26,063 bases of DNA from Legionella genomosp. 1 (lineage in GTDB: Bacteria > Pseudomonadota > Gammaproteobacteria > Legionellales > Legionellaceae), in contig CAMDBQ010000002.1 in the NCBI GenBank assembly GCA_945889365.1, positions 1 through 26,063 on the forward strand, in the 5' to 3' direction. Every line of letters begins with the position of its first letter. Position 1 is the first letter of the stretch. The translations under genes and the position numbers were made by a program. The notes beneath the pieces are model-generated. The model searched no databases and was not told the origin of the DNA. It saw nothing but the letters and a program-made list of their open reading frames with translations. Of the stretch, positions 6,916 to 14,498 are shown piece after piece.

Positions 6916-7552
6916 TCAGGTTAGCAAACGCTACCCAGGCGGCTACGAAGCTCTGGGGCAGGTCAACTTTACTTTGGCTAAAGGCGAAATGGCCTTTCTC
7001 ACAGGGCATTCTGGCGCGGGTAAAAGTACGTTTCTCAAGCTCGTTGCTATGTTGGAATGGCCATCCGCAGGTCAAATTGAGGTCAATGGACAACAGCTGG
7101 ATAAACTTAAAAGCCGTGATATTGCCCGGTACCGTTCAAGTTTGGGTATTACACTTCAAACACCACAGTTGCTGAATGATCGGACTGTGTTTGCGAATGT
7201 TGCCTTGCCATTACAGGTTCAAGGCACGGAGTCACACGTTATCGTCAAACGTGTGCGTGCAGCCCTGGATATGGTGGGGTTGTTGTCCAAGGAAAAAATG
7301 CTGCCTCAGAGCTTGTCTGGTGGTGAGCAACAGCGAGTAGGCATTGCTCGAGCCATCGTGCATAAACCCACGATTTTGCTTGCAGATGAGCCAACGGGTA
7401 ATCTTGACGCTGATTTGTCAAAAGACGTCATGACGCTGTTTGAGCAATTAAATCAGTCCGGAGTTGGGGTATTGGTTGCCACACATGATCTAGCATTGAT
7501 AGCCAGTATGAAACACCGCATTGTCATGTTAAAAGGAGGGCGGGTATGTTAG
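6902..7552 (+). CDS. ftsE: Cell-division ABC ATPase FtsE
   Basis: FtsE powers the FtsEX complex, which acts at the division septum and, through periplasmic partners, switches on peptidoglycan amidases. I chose ATG 6902 because it gives 216 residues, the usual FtsE length, and a family-typical start M-I-T-F-N-Q-V-S-K-R-Y-P-G-G. Motifs in order: Walker A G-H-S-G-A-G-K-S-T at 35-43, Q-loop Gln86, signature L-S-G-G-E at 138-142, Walker B I-L-L-A-D-E-P at 158-164, and switch His195. It overlaps ftsY by 14 bases and ftsX by 7. Confidence 0.95.
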   Translation: MITFNQVSKRYPGGYEALGQVNFTLAKGEMAFLTGHSGAGKSTFLKLVAMLEWPSAGQIEVNGQQLDKLKSRDIARYRSSLGITLQTPQLLNDRTVFANVALPLQVQGTESHVIVKRVRAALDMVGLLSKEKMLPQSLSGGEQQRVGIARAIVHKPTILLADEPTGNLDADLSKDVMTLFEQLNQSGVGVLVATHDLALIASMKHRIVMLKGGRVC

Positions 7553-8469
7553 GTCAATTCCGTGCACGTCTGACTTATCATGCGCAAGCGTGTAAAAGTG
7601 GTCTGTATTCTTTTTGTCACAAACCGTTAACAACCTTGATGACGGTCATTGTTATTGCGATTACGTTGACGTTGCCCGCTTTATTTTGGGTTTTTACGGA
7701 TAACCTGCAACAGTTGACCGGTGATTGGCAGCGTGGTGGGCATATTTCGCTTTATCTGGATTCGTCCATATCGTCAGCTGATGAATCGGCGCTAGTTGAG
7801 AAGGTGAAAACAACACAGGGCGTTGGCAAGGCGGCATTAAAATCATCTGCTGAGGGACTGTTTGAATTGCAGCAACAGGAAGGCATGCAGGATATTATGC
7901 AGTACCTGCCTGATAATCCATTGCCATCCGTGATTGATGTGGTTCCTGCGCTGGATGTGACGACATCGCAGCAGGTCAGCGAATTGTATCAAATGCTTAA
8001 ATCATATCCTCATGTTGCACAAGCTAAATTTGACATGCAATGGGTCAGTCGGCTGTATACCTTGCTTGATATTGCATCCAGGATTGCCGATGGGTTGATG
8101 ATATTGTTGGCGACTGCAGTTGTTTTAGTCATCGGCAATACGCTTCGCATGGCCATCCAAAATCGCCATGAAGAAATTCAAGTGTTGAAGTTTATTGGTG
8201 CTGGTCATTCGTATATCATTCGACCGTTTTTGTACTTGGGCATTTTTTATGGTGTGGCGGGTGCTTTGCTGGCTATGTTGTTGGTGCATCTTATTAATCT
8301 CAGCCTGTCGTTACTGGTTAATCAGTTAGCGGAAACGTATCAAATGCATTATGCCTTGATGGGGTTGTCGCTTCGACAAGCAGCATGGTTGTTGCTGTCT
8401 GCGATTGCCTTGGGCTGGTTGGGTGCGCGGTTGTCAGTGAGTTCGTTATGTAGGACGAAATTTGGATAA
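7546..8469 (+). CDS. ftsX: Cell-division membrane protein FtsX
   Basis: FtsX is the transmembrane partner of FtsE. The 307-residue protein has a cytoplasmic N terminus, a first membrane segment at about 30-51, and a periplasmic loop (52-170) with the usual I-S-L-Y-L-D and P-L-P-S-V-I-D-V-V features. Three more membrane segments follow, near 178-200, 225-250 and 275-297. The cytoplasmic link R-H-E-E-I-Q-V-L-K-F-I-G-A lies between the second and third segments and is the family hallmark. A strong AAAGGAGG sits before ATG 7546, inside the ftsE end. The last codons overlap the next gene by eight bases. In most gammaproteobacteria the next gene is rpoH; here it is an ABC transporter permease. Confidence 0.93.
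   Translation: MLGQFRARLTYHAQACKSGLYSFCHKPLTTLMTVIVIAITLTLPALFWVFTDNLQQLTGDWQRGGHISLYLDSSISSADESALVEKVKTTQGVGKAALKSSAEGLFELQQQEGMQDIMQYLPDNPLPSVIDVVPALDVTTSQQVSELYQMLKSYPHVAQAKFDMQWVSRLYTLLDIASRIADGLMILLATAVVLVIGNTLRMAIQNRHEEIQVLKFIGAGHSYIIRPFLYLGIFYGVAGALLAMLLVHLINLSLSLLVNQLAETYQMHYALMGLSLRQAAWLLLSAIALGWLGARLSVSSLCRTKFG
8452..8464 (+). promoter_or_regulatory. Ribosome-binding site and TTG start of the ABC permease
   Basis: AGGA at 8452-8455 is six bases before TTG 8462-8464. No ATG or GTG in this frame precedes the first membrane segment; the first in-frame ATG would remove that segment. The TTG start therefore has direct support, and its low efficiency may limit permease output relative to FtsX. 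Confidence 0.7.
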
Positions 8470-10198
8470 TAATCGCGTTTACTTTGCCAATCGTGAAAAT
8501 GTCAGTCGGTTTGTTAATCGTTGGGATTTTTTGTTACTGATTTTGGTGTTTTCTGTTTTATTTTTTTTAGGCTGGGCAAGCCAGCAAATGGCAACGCCCT
8601 ATTCTTTGGGCGAACCGCTGCCCATTTCGCTGGATCCGGGGCAATTGCCGTTTTATGCCTCGCGAACCGTATTACGGATGTTCATTGCCCTAACACTGTC
8701 GATTGCTTTCACCTTTGTAGTGGGTGCACTGGCGGCGAAAAATCAGCGGGCTGAGCAGGTTATCATTCCGGCGATTGATGTACTGCAATCGGTGCCCGTA
8801 TTAAGTTTCCTGGCCATCACCATCACAGGTTTTATTCATCTATTTCCAGGTAGTTTATTGGGGCCTGAGTGTGCGTCGATTTTTGTTATTTTTACGGCTC
8901 AAGTCTGGAATATGACCTTTAGTTTTTACCAGTCGCTTAAATCCGTGCCTGCGGATTTGCATGAGGTCGCTTCGATGTTTCAGTTGTCAGCCTGGCAGCG
9001 GTTCTGGAAAGTTGAAGTCCCGTGCACCTTATCTGGCCTGTTGTGGAACATGATGATGTCGATGTCAGCGAGCTGGTTTTTCGTGGTGGTGTCAGAAGCC
9101 ATTGTGGTGGCCCATCAAGATATTCGCTTGCCAGGCGTGGGCTCATATATTGCTTTGGCGATTGAGCAAAAAGATGTGCAAGCCGTGGGGTATGCCATTT
9201 TTACCATGGTTGTGGTTATTTTTATTTATGATCAAATTTTATTTCGGCCGCTAATTGCATGGTCTGAAAAATTTAAAATGGAGTCATCTGGTGAAGAAGA
9301 ATACCAATCCTGGTTTATCGATTTGATTCGTCGAAGTCGTTTAATAAAGCATGTTGATACCGGGTGGCATATACTGAAAGATGCGATGGTGAATGTTCAG
9401 TGGTTGAGTCATCGTACCCCCAAGGCGGTGAAGGAAATTGATTTTAATCGACAATGGCATATGGATTGGATATGGAATGTGATTGTTCTGCTAGTTGTCA
9501 TTACGAGTGCCTGGCTTTTGTTTGCCTATATCTTGTCTGCTGTGAGCCAGCATGAAATCTTCCATGCTTTTCTCTTAGGGGCGGCAACAGGAACGCGTGT
9601 TATTGTGCTTATTATGCTTAGCTCCTTGCTGTGGATCCCAGTCGGCGTTTGGATTGGGCAGCGACCCGGTATTGCACAAAAAATTCAGCCTGTTATTCAA
9701 TTTGCCGCTGCATTCCCGGCTAATTTATTTTATCCGTTATTTGTCATTGCAATCGTACGGTTTAATTTGAGCGTTGAGATTTGGGTGACCCCTTTGATGA
9801 TTTTGGGCACGCAATGGTATATTTTATTCAACGTCATTGCTGGTGCATCGATGATTCCGCGTGATTTGTGTCTTGTGGCTGATAATTTTGGGGTAACCGG
9901 ATGGCAATGGTGGCGGCGTTTGGCTCTGCCTGCAATCTTCCCGTTTTACATTACTGGAGCCATTACTGCAGCAGGTGGTGCGTGGAATGCCAGCATTGTC
10001 GCAGAATATGTCAGCTGGGGAAATACCTCGCTGAAAGCCACAGGTTTGGGTGAATACATTCAAGCCAGTACATTGGCCGGTGATTTCCATAAAATTGCGC
10101 TGGGTACAGCGATGATGTGTATTTATGTGCTCATCTTTAATCATTTAATATGGCGCCCGCTTTATCGATTGGCGCAAGATCGTTTTAATTTCAACTGA
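8462..10198 (+). CDS. Tandem-domain ABC transporter permease (NitT/TauT type)
   Basis: This 578-residue inner-membrane protein contains two copies of a binding-protein-dependent permease domain, each normally about 250 residues. Copy one spans about 20-265 and copy two about 335-570, separated by a hydrophilic linker (265-325). Coupling loops resembling the EAA motif can be seen. In copy one it is V-A-S-M-F-Q-L-S-A-W-Q-R-F-W-K-V-E-V-P; in copy two it is V-A-D-N-F-G-V-T-G-W-Q-W-W-R-R-L-A-L-P. The segment W-N-A-S-I-V-A-E near 520 matches the end of the second domain. The family imports nitrate, sulfonates, bicarbonate or similar anions; the substrate here is unknown, and no binding protein is encoded in the window. 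The gene overlaps ftsX and is followed seven bases later by its ATPase. Confidence 0.88.
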   Translation: MDNNRVYFANRENVSRFVNRWDFLLLILVFSVLFFLGWASQQMATPYSLGEPLPISLDPGQLPFYASRTVLRMFIALTLSIAFTFVVGALAAKNQRAEQVIIPAIDVLQSVPVLSFLAITITGFIHLFPGSLLGPECASIFVIFTAQVWNMTFSFYQSLKSVPADLHEVASMFQLSAWQRFWKVEVPCTLSGLLWNMMMSMSASWFFVVVSEAIVVAHQDIRLPGVGSYIALAIEQKDVQAVGYAIFTMVVVIFIYDQILFRPLIAWSEKFKMESSGEEEYQSWFIDLIRRSRLIKHVDTGWHILKDAMVNVQWLSHRTPKAVKEIDFNRQWHMDWIWNVIVLLVVITSAWLLFAYILSAVSQHEIFHAFLLGAATGTRVIVLIMLSSLLWIPVGVWIGQRPGIAQKIQPVIQFAAAFPANLFYPLFVIAIVRFNLSVEIWVTPLMILGTQWYILFNVIAGASMIPRDLCLVADNFGVTGWQWWRRLALPAIFPFYITGAITAAGGAWNASIVAEYVSWGNTSLKATGLGEYIQASTLAGDFHKIALGTAMMCIYVLIFNHLIWRPLYRLAQDRFNFN

Positions 10199-10205
10199 GA
10201 ACCGT

Positions 10206-11510
10206 ATGTCTGAAACCATTATTGAAATTAACCATTTGCGCAAAGCATACAAAAAAGCAGCCACTCAGGATTTGCTGGTGCTTGATAACATTAATTTTAA
10301 ATTACACGAAGGTGAAATTGTCGCTTTGCTGGGAAAATCAGGATCGGGAAAATCCACACTCCTGCGGATTATTGCAGGGTTGATTGCGCCTACCAGCGGG
10401 CAAGTTTCATACCGCGGACAGCCTGTAACAAAGCCCGTTCGTGGTATTGCAATGGTGTTTCAGTCCTTTGCCCTGATGCCATGGCTAACCGTACTGGAAA
10501 ATGTGGAGTTAGGTCTTGAAGCGCAAGGCGTTAGTCGCGAAGAACGCCGGCATCGTGCGATTGAGGCGATTGATATCATTGGCCTCGATGGATTTGAATC
10601 GGCATTGCCCAAAGAGTTATCCGGTGGAATGCGCCAGCGGGTCGGTTTTGCACGCGCACTGGTGATTAATCCGGATGTGTTGTTGATGGATGAACCTTTT
10701 TCAGCGCTTGATGTATTAACCGCGGAAAATTTGAAGTCGGATTTGCTGGAGTTATGGCAGGAGAAAAAAACCAACACCAATGGCATTTTATTGGTGACCC
10801 ATAACATTGAAGAAGCCGCGATGATGGCCGATCGCATTGTCATCCTGGGCAGTGACCCAGGACATATTCGCGCTGATTTGCAAGTCACGCTAGCCCAACC
10901 GCGCAATACAGAATCGCCTGAATTTCGCGATTTGGTGGATAGGATTTATACCTTGATGATCAGTGGTTCCCGGGAAAAAGCCAGACAAACGTCGCGCGAG
11001 CGGCAAATCGGTTTGGGCTATCGTTTGCCGGATGTGGATCCATCTGAATTATCAGGCTTGATTGAAACCATGACCTCATTTGAAAATCGAATTGATTTGC
11101 CTGATTTGGCAGATGAACTGACGATGAATGTGGATGATCTATTTCCTATTCTGGAAACACTGGAAGTGTTGGGCTTTGCTGAAATACTGGAAGGGGACGT
11201 TCATCTTAGCGAGCTGGGCAAGCAGTTTTCAGATGCGGATCTGCAGGAACGCAAGCAATTGTTTGCGCAGCGACTGTTGGAAAAAATTCCCTTGGCGCGT
11301 TATATCCGCCGAATTTTGGATGAAAAAGTCGGTCATCGTGTATCTGAAGAACGCTTTTTAACCAAGCTTGAGGATTATTTAAGCGAAGATGAATCTGAGC
11401 GCGTCCTGCGAACGATGATTGACTGGGGACGCTATGCTGAGATTTTTGCTTATGATTTCAAGACCGGATTTTTGAGCTTGGAGAATCCGGGGATTGTGAA
11501 CAGGGGATGA
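10206..11510 (+). CDS. ABC transporter ATPase with C-terminal AAA-associated domain
   Basis: The 434-residue protein energises the preceding permease. The N-terminal nucleotide-binding domain has Walker A G-K-S-G-S-G-K-S-T at 43-51, Gln86 in M-V-F-Q-S-F-A-L-M-P-W, signature L-S-G-G-M at 138-142, Walker B V-L-L-M-D-E-P at 158-164, and His199. This pattern is typical of nitrate/taurine/sulfonate importers. Residues from about 270 to 434 form an extra domain rich in charged helices (start P-D-V-D-P-S-E-L-S-G-L-I-E). It resembles the AAA-associated C-terminal domain found on ATPases of this class, which probably has a regulatory or sensing role. The last gene of the ftsY operon, it ends 18 bases before a convergent gene. 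Confidence 0.9.
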   Translation: MSETIIEINHLRKAYKKAATQDLLVLDNINFKLHEGEIVALLGKSGSGKSTLLRIIAGLIAPTSGQVSYRGQPVTKPVRGIAMVFQSFALMPWLTVLENVELGLEAQGVSREERRHRAIEAIDIIGLDGFESALPKELSGGMRQRVGFARALVINPDVLLMDEPFSALDVLTAENLKSDLLELWQEKKTNTNGILLVTHNIEEAAMMADRIVILGSDPGHIRADLQVTLAQPRNTESPEFRDLVDRIYTLMISGSREKARQTSRERQIGLGYRLPDVDPSELSGLIETMTSFENRIDLPDLADELTMNVDDLFPILETLEVLGFAEILEGDVHLSELGKQFSDADLQERKQLFAQRLLEKIPLARYIRRILDEKVGHRVSEERFLTKLEDYLSEDESERVLRTMIDWGRYAEIFAYDFKTGFLSLENPGIVNRG

Positions 11511-11528
11511 GAAGTCAATACAGCCCTG

Positions 11529-12926
11529 CTATATTCGAATATTAATAAACTGCCAAGGGTCACTTTGATCAGTGTTTTGGTTATTTGAATGGTTTTTTTC
11601 CTGCAGGGGCGTCCAATCTGTATAATAGCCACCGACGTTGCCCAGATAAGGTAAAGCCAAACTCAAAATATACTCATGGTCCATTTCTTCAGGCTCTATA
11701 ATTCCACGTTCTGGATTTTTAATGGCCCAAATTATACCCGATAACACCCCAGCTGCAACTTGCAAGCTTGTAGCATTGTTATGGTTAGCTAATGTTCTAG
11801 CTTCATGAATGGATAGATGAGAGCCATACCAATAAGCGCCTTTTTTATTACCCATTAATAAAACGCCGAGTTCATCAGCGCCATCAACAATGTCTTTTAA
11901 AAGAATTCGTTTTTTCTTTTGGGGCGTGTATTTCCGTTGCACAAGTTCGTTTAAAGATAAAATAGCATCAGGGCAGGGATGATAGGCATAATGAACAGTT
12001 GGCCTGTAATACACTGTATTATCTTTTTTTAACGTTAAATACTCTGCAATAGATAAAGATTCCGCGTGAGTAATCAAAAAGCCATTAATAGGGCCAGAGG
12101 CAGGGGCCCAGGTACGGACTTGAGTCTCAGCGCCTGGCTGACTAAGATATATTCCGCAATTTGAGCCAAATGTGTGATGATTTGCATCATGAGGCCAATG
12201 ACGTTCATGACTTCCCCAGCCTAGTTCAGCAGGCCGCAGCGCTTCAGAAATCAACGCTTCTACTGACCATGTATTTATAAATTCATCTGTTTTTTTAATT
12301 TGAGAAGAAACTTGAGTATCATGTTCAGATATATGTATGGTTTTTATATCAAGATCATGGGCCAATTGAGCCCATTCCACGGATTTTTGTGGTAGATCAC
12401 CTGTCCACTTATTATCTTTTGCCAAGTTCCATAACGCTTGTTTAAGAAAGTGGGAGACTAACCCAGGATTGGCGCCATGTGTTAAAACAGCGGTAGGACC
12501 TAGCTTCTTATGTTGTAATGTAGCATCACGCAAAGCATAGTTAGAAAGGAGTTGACTATTATCGCTATACCTTGCTTCCCATGATTCAGCGGCTGCATCC
12601 AGATATAATATTTTATTTAAATGGCAATATTTTATTAAATCAATACTGGATACGCCTACGGATAAATTTAACAAAAAATCACCCGGTTGCAGAACAGAGG
12701 ACAACAGTTCCTGGTAGTTGTTTTCTGTTACAGCAATTTCTTTAAATGGGACACTATAATTTTTTGCCACATCTGCACCAAGATTATGTTTTGACAGGAT
12801 GTGAATCTGAGAGGGGGCTAATTTAAAATATTGGAATAAAAGAGGTAATATGGCTTGGCCAATACTGCCAAATCCAAGAATTAGAATTTTATTTTTAAAT
12901 CCTATTGGGGTCACAGATTGATCCAT
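11529..12926 (-). CDS. hss: Homospermidine synthase-like protein
   Basis: Bacterial homospermidine synthase transfers an aminobutyl group from one putrescine to another, using tightly bound NAD+, to make homospermidine. The 465-residue protein has an N-terminal dinucleotide-binding motif I-L-I-L-G-F-G-S-I-G-Q-A (14-25). The saccharopine-dehydrogenase-like fold follows. Family features seen include D-A-A-A-E-S-W-E at about 109-116, H-G-A-N-P-G-L-V-S-H-F at 149-159, G-W-G-S-H-E near 236-241, and the C-terminal Y-L-G-N-V-G-G-Y-Y-T-D-W-T-P-L. The GWG-HE segment contains the tryptophan and glutamate that line the substrate pocket in the characterised Blastochloris enzyme. GAGGGAATA precedes the start. 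It is transcribed away from an aldehyde dehydrogenase/aminotransferase pair. By eye it is AT-richer than its neighbours, which may hint at transfer. Confidence 0.8.
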   Translation of the reverse strand: MDQSVTPIGFKNKILILGFGSIGQAILPLLFQYFKLAPSQIHILSKHNLGADVAKNYSVPFKEIAVTENNYQELLSSVLQPGDFLLNLSVGVSSIDLIKYCHLNKILYLDAAAESWEARYSDNSQLLSNYALRDATLQHKKLGPTAVLTHGANPGLVSHFLKQALWNLAKDNKWTGDLPQKSVEWAQLAHDLDIKTIHISEHDTQVSSQIKKTDEFINTWSVEALISEALRPAELGWGSHERHWPHDANHHTFGSNCGIYLSQPGAETQVRTWAPASGPINGFLITHAESLSIAEYLTLKKDNTVYYRPTVHYAYHPCPDAILSLNELVQRKYTPQKKKRILLKDIVDGADELGVLLMGNKKGAYWYGSHLSIHEARTLANHNNATSLQVAAGVLSGIIWAIKNPERGIIEPEEMDHEYILSLALPYLGNVGGYYTDWTPLQEKNHSNNQNTDQSDPWQFINIRI

Positions 12927-12947
12927 TATTCCCTCATTAAATAGAAG

Positions 12948-12976
12948 CCTCTATTTATAATTATTTAAAATAGAGG
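12948..12976. promoter_or_regulatory. Inverted repeat, candidate operator in divergent promoter
   Basis: Perfect 9-base arms CCTCTATTT (12948-12956) and AAATAGAGG (12968-12976) are separated by 11 bases, so arm centres are 20 bases apart, two DNA turns. A plus-strand TATAAT at 12956-12961 starts at the last base of the left arm and runs into the spacer. The site lies 22 bases before the homospermidine synthase start and 67 bases before the dehydrogenase start. A dimeric regulator bound here could control both operons. It could alternatively be a leader hairpin. Confidence 0.5.
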
Positions 12977-13043
12977 TATTAATAGTACTAAAGAAAACTG
13001 CAGTGGACAACAAAAAGGTAACCAATAATTGAGGAGTCATGGA

Positions 13044-14498
13044 ATGTATATTGATGGAAGATTTACTGTATCCAAAAGCGGAGCTACTCGCGAGATTATT
13101 GATCCCGGTAATGGCCAATTGATTGCAAACGTTCCAGAAGGCACCCGAGAAGATGTTGTTCTCGCGATCAACGCTGCGCGAAAGGCTTTCGATGAAGGTG
13201 CCTGGAAAAAAACATCAGCGCTTGATCGAAGTAAATTGTTATTCAAAGTTGCCGATTTGATTCGGGCTAATGCAAAAATGTTAGCGGAGCTAGAAACACG
13301 AAACTGTGGAAAGCCTTTGGCAGAAGCAGAGTATGATGTGGGTGATGCAGCCAATTGTTTTGAATTTTACGCAGGCCTTGTTACTAAAATTCATGGCGAA
13401 ACGATGTCGGTTCCAGCGAACTCTTTTAGTTATGTTCTACGTGAGCCTATCGGTGTGTGCGGACAAATCATTCCATGGAACTTCCCACTACTGATGGCAG
13501 CCTGGAAGCTGGCTCCAGCACTGGCAGCAGGAAATACTGTAATATTAAAACCTTCAGAACTGACGCCGATGACTGCGGTTGAGTTATTCAAGCTGATTGA
13601 TCAATGTGGATTTCCAGCCGGAGTAGTGAATCTCATCACGGGTTCCGGTGTAGGAGCAGGTGAAGAATTAGCAATGAATTCGATGGTCGATAAAGTTGCA
13701 TTCACGGGTGGTACCGTTACCGGCAAAAAAATAATGCAGGCTGCTACGGGAAATTTGAAGCGAGTATCATTAGAGCTGGGTGGCAAAAATCCAAATATTG
13801 TATTTGCAGACTGTGATCTGGAAATGGCAATTGATGGCGCTCTTTTTGGTGCTTTTGCCAATCAAGGCGAGGTATGTTCGTCTGGCTCTCGCTTGTTAGT
13901 GGAGCGCTCTATTCATAAAAAAATAGTAGCCGGAATGTTGAAAAAAATCCCCAATATAAAGCTTGGCCATGGTTTAGGCGATGGAGTAAAAATGGGCCCC
14001 CTGATTTCAAGCGCTCACCGCGACAAAATAGAACGTTACATCAGGATTGGGATTGATGAAGGTGCGACATTAGTCTGTGGCGGGAAACGCCCTACAGGTG
14101 AAGCGTTTGAAAAAGGATATTTTTTTGAGCCAACTATTTTTGATGAGGTGAAGCCAACCATGCGCATCGCTCGAGAAGAAATATTTGGTCCCGTACTCGC
14201 GGTCATCCCTTTTGATACCGAAGAAGAAGCCATTCAAATTGCAAACGATACCGAGTATGGTTTAGCAGCCGCCGTGTGGACCAGGAACCTTACTCGCGCT
14301 CATCGAGTTACGTCTCAAATTCGTGCGGGAATTCTTTGGGTAAACCACTACCATCCAACGTATAATGAAATGCCTTGGGGTGGGTACAAACAAAGTGGTT
14401 CAGGGCGTGAGCTGGGTTTGTATGGAATCGAAAGCTATCTTGAAATCAAGCAGGTGAATATTAACCTGGATGAAACACCAATTGGATGGTACTCATGA
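13044..14498 (+). CDS. NAD(P)+-dependent aldehyde dehydrogenase, aminoaldehyde/betaine-aldehyde type
   Basis: I use ATG 13044 (484 residues) because GAGGAG at 13031-13036 is correctly spaced; a TTG 15 bases upstream overlaps that sequence. Catalytic features are complete: oxyanion Asn in P-W-N-F-P (Asn146), general base Glu244 in L-E-L-G-G-K, and nucleophile Cys278 in G-E-V-C-S-S-G-S-R. The G-E-V-C-S-S-G-S-R-L-L-V-E segment and the ending E-S-Y-L-E-I-K-Q-V resemble betaine-aldehyde and aminobutyraldehyde dehydrogenases. The stop overlaps an aminotransferase start (ATGA). With a GABA-type aminotransferase downstream and a putrescine-using enzyme divergent, oxidation of 4-aminobutanal to GABA is the most economical role. 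The substrate is inferred and not proven. Confidence 0.85.
   Translation: MYIDGRFTVSKSGATREIIDPGNGQLIANVPEGTREDVVLAINAARKAFDEGAWKKTSALDRSKLLFKVADLIRANAKMLAELETRNCGKPLAEAEYDVGDAANCFEFYAGLVTKIHGETMSVPANSFSYVLREPIGVCGQIIPWNFPLLMAAWKLAPALAAGNTVILKPSELTPMTAVELFKLIDQCGFPAGVVNLITGSGVGAGEELAMNSMVDKVAFTGGTVTGKKIMQAATGNLKRVSLELGGKNPNIVFADCDLEMAIDGALFGAFANQGEVCSSGSRLLVERSIHKKIVAGMLKKIPNIKLGHGLGDGVKMGPLISSAHRDKIERYIRIGIDEGATLVCGGKRPTGEAFEKGYFFEPTIFDEVKPTMRIAREEIFGPVLAVIPFDTEEEAIQIANDTEYGLAAAVWTRNLTRAHRVTSQIRAGILWVNHYHPTYNEMPWGGYKQSGSGRELGLYGIESYLEIKQVNINLDETPIGWYS

Noticed and set aside
9824..10144. Cys-rich minus-strand frame inside the permease gene
   Set aside because: It is antisense to a well-supported membrane-protein gene and has no family features.
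11532..11543. ATATTCGAATAT palindrome between convergent genes as a terminator
   Set aside because: The stem is AT-rich, has no loop or T-run, and is inside the 3' end of the homospermidine synthase gene.
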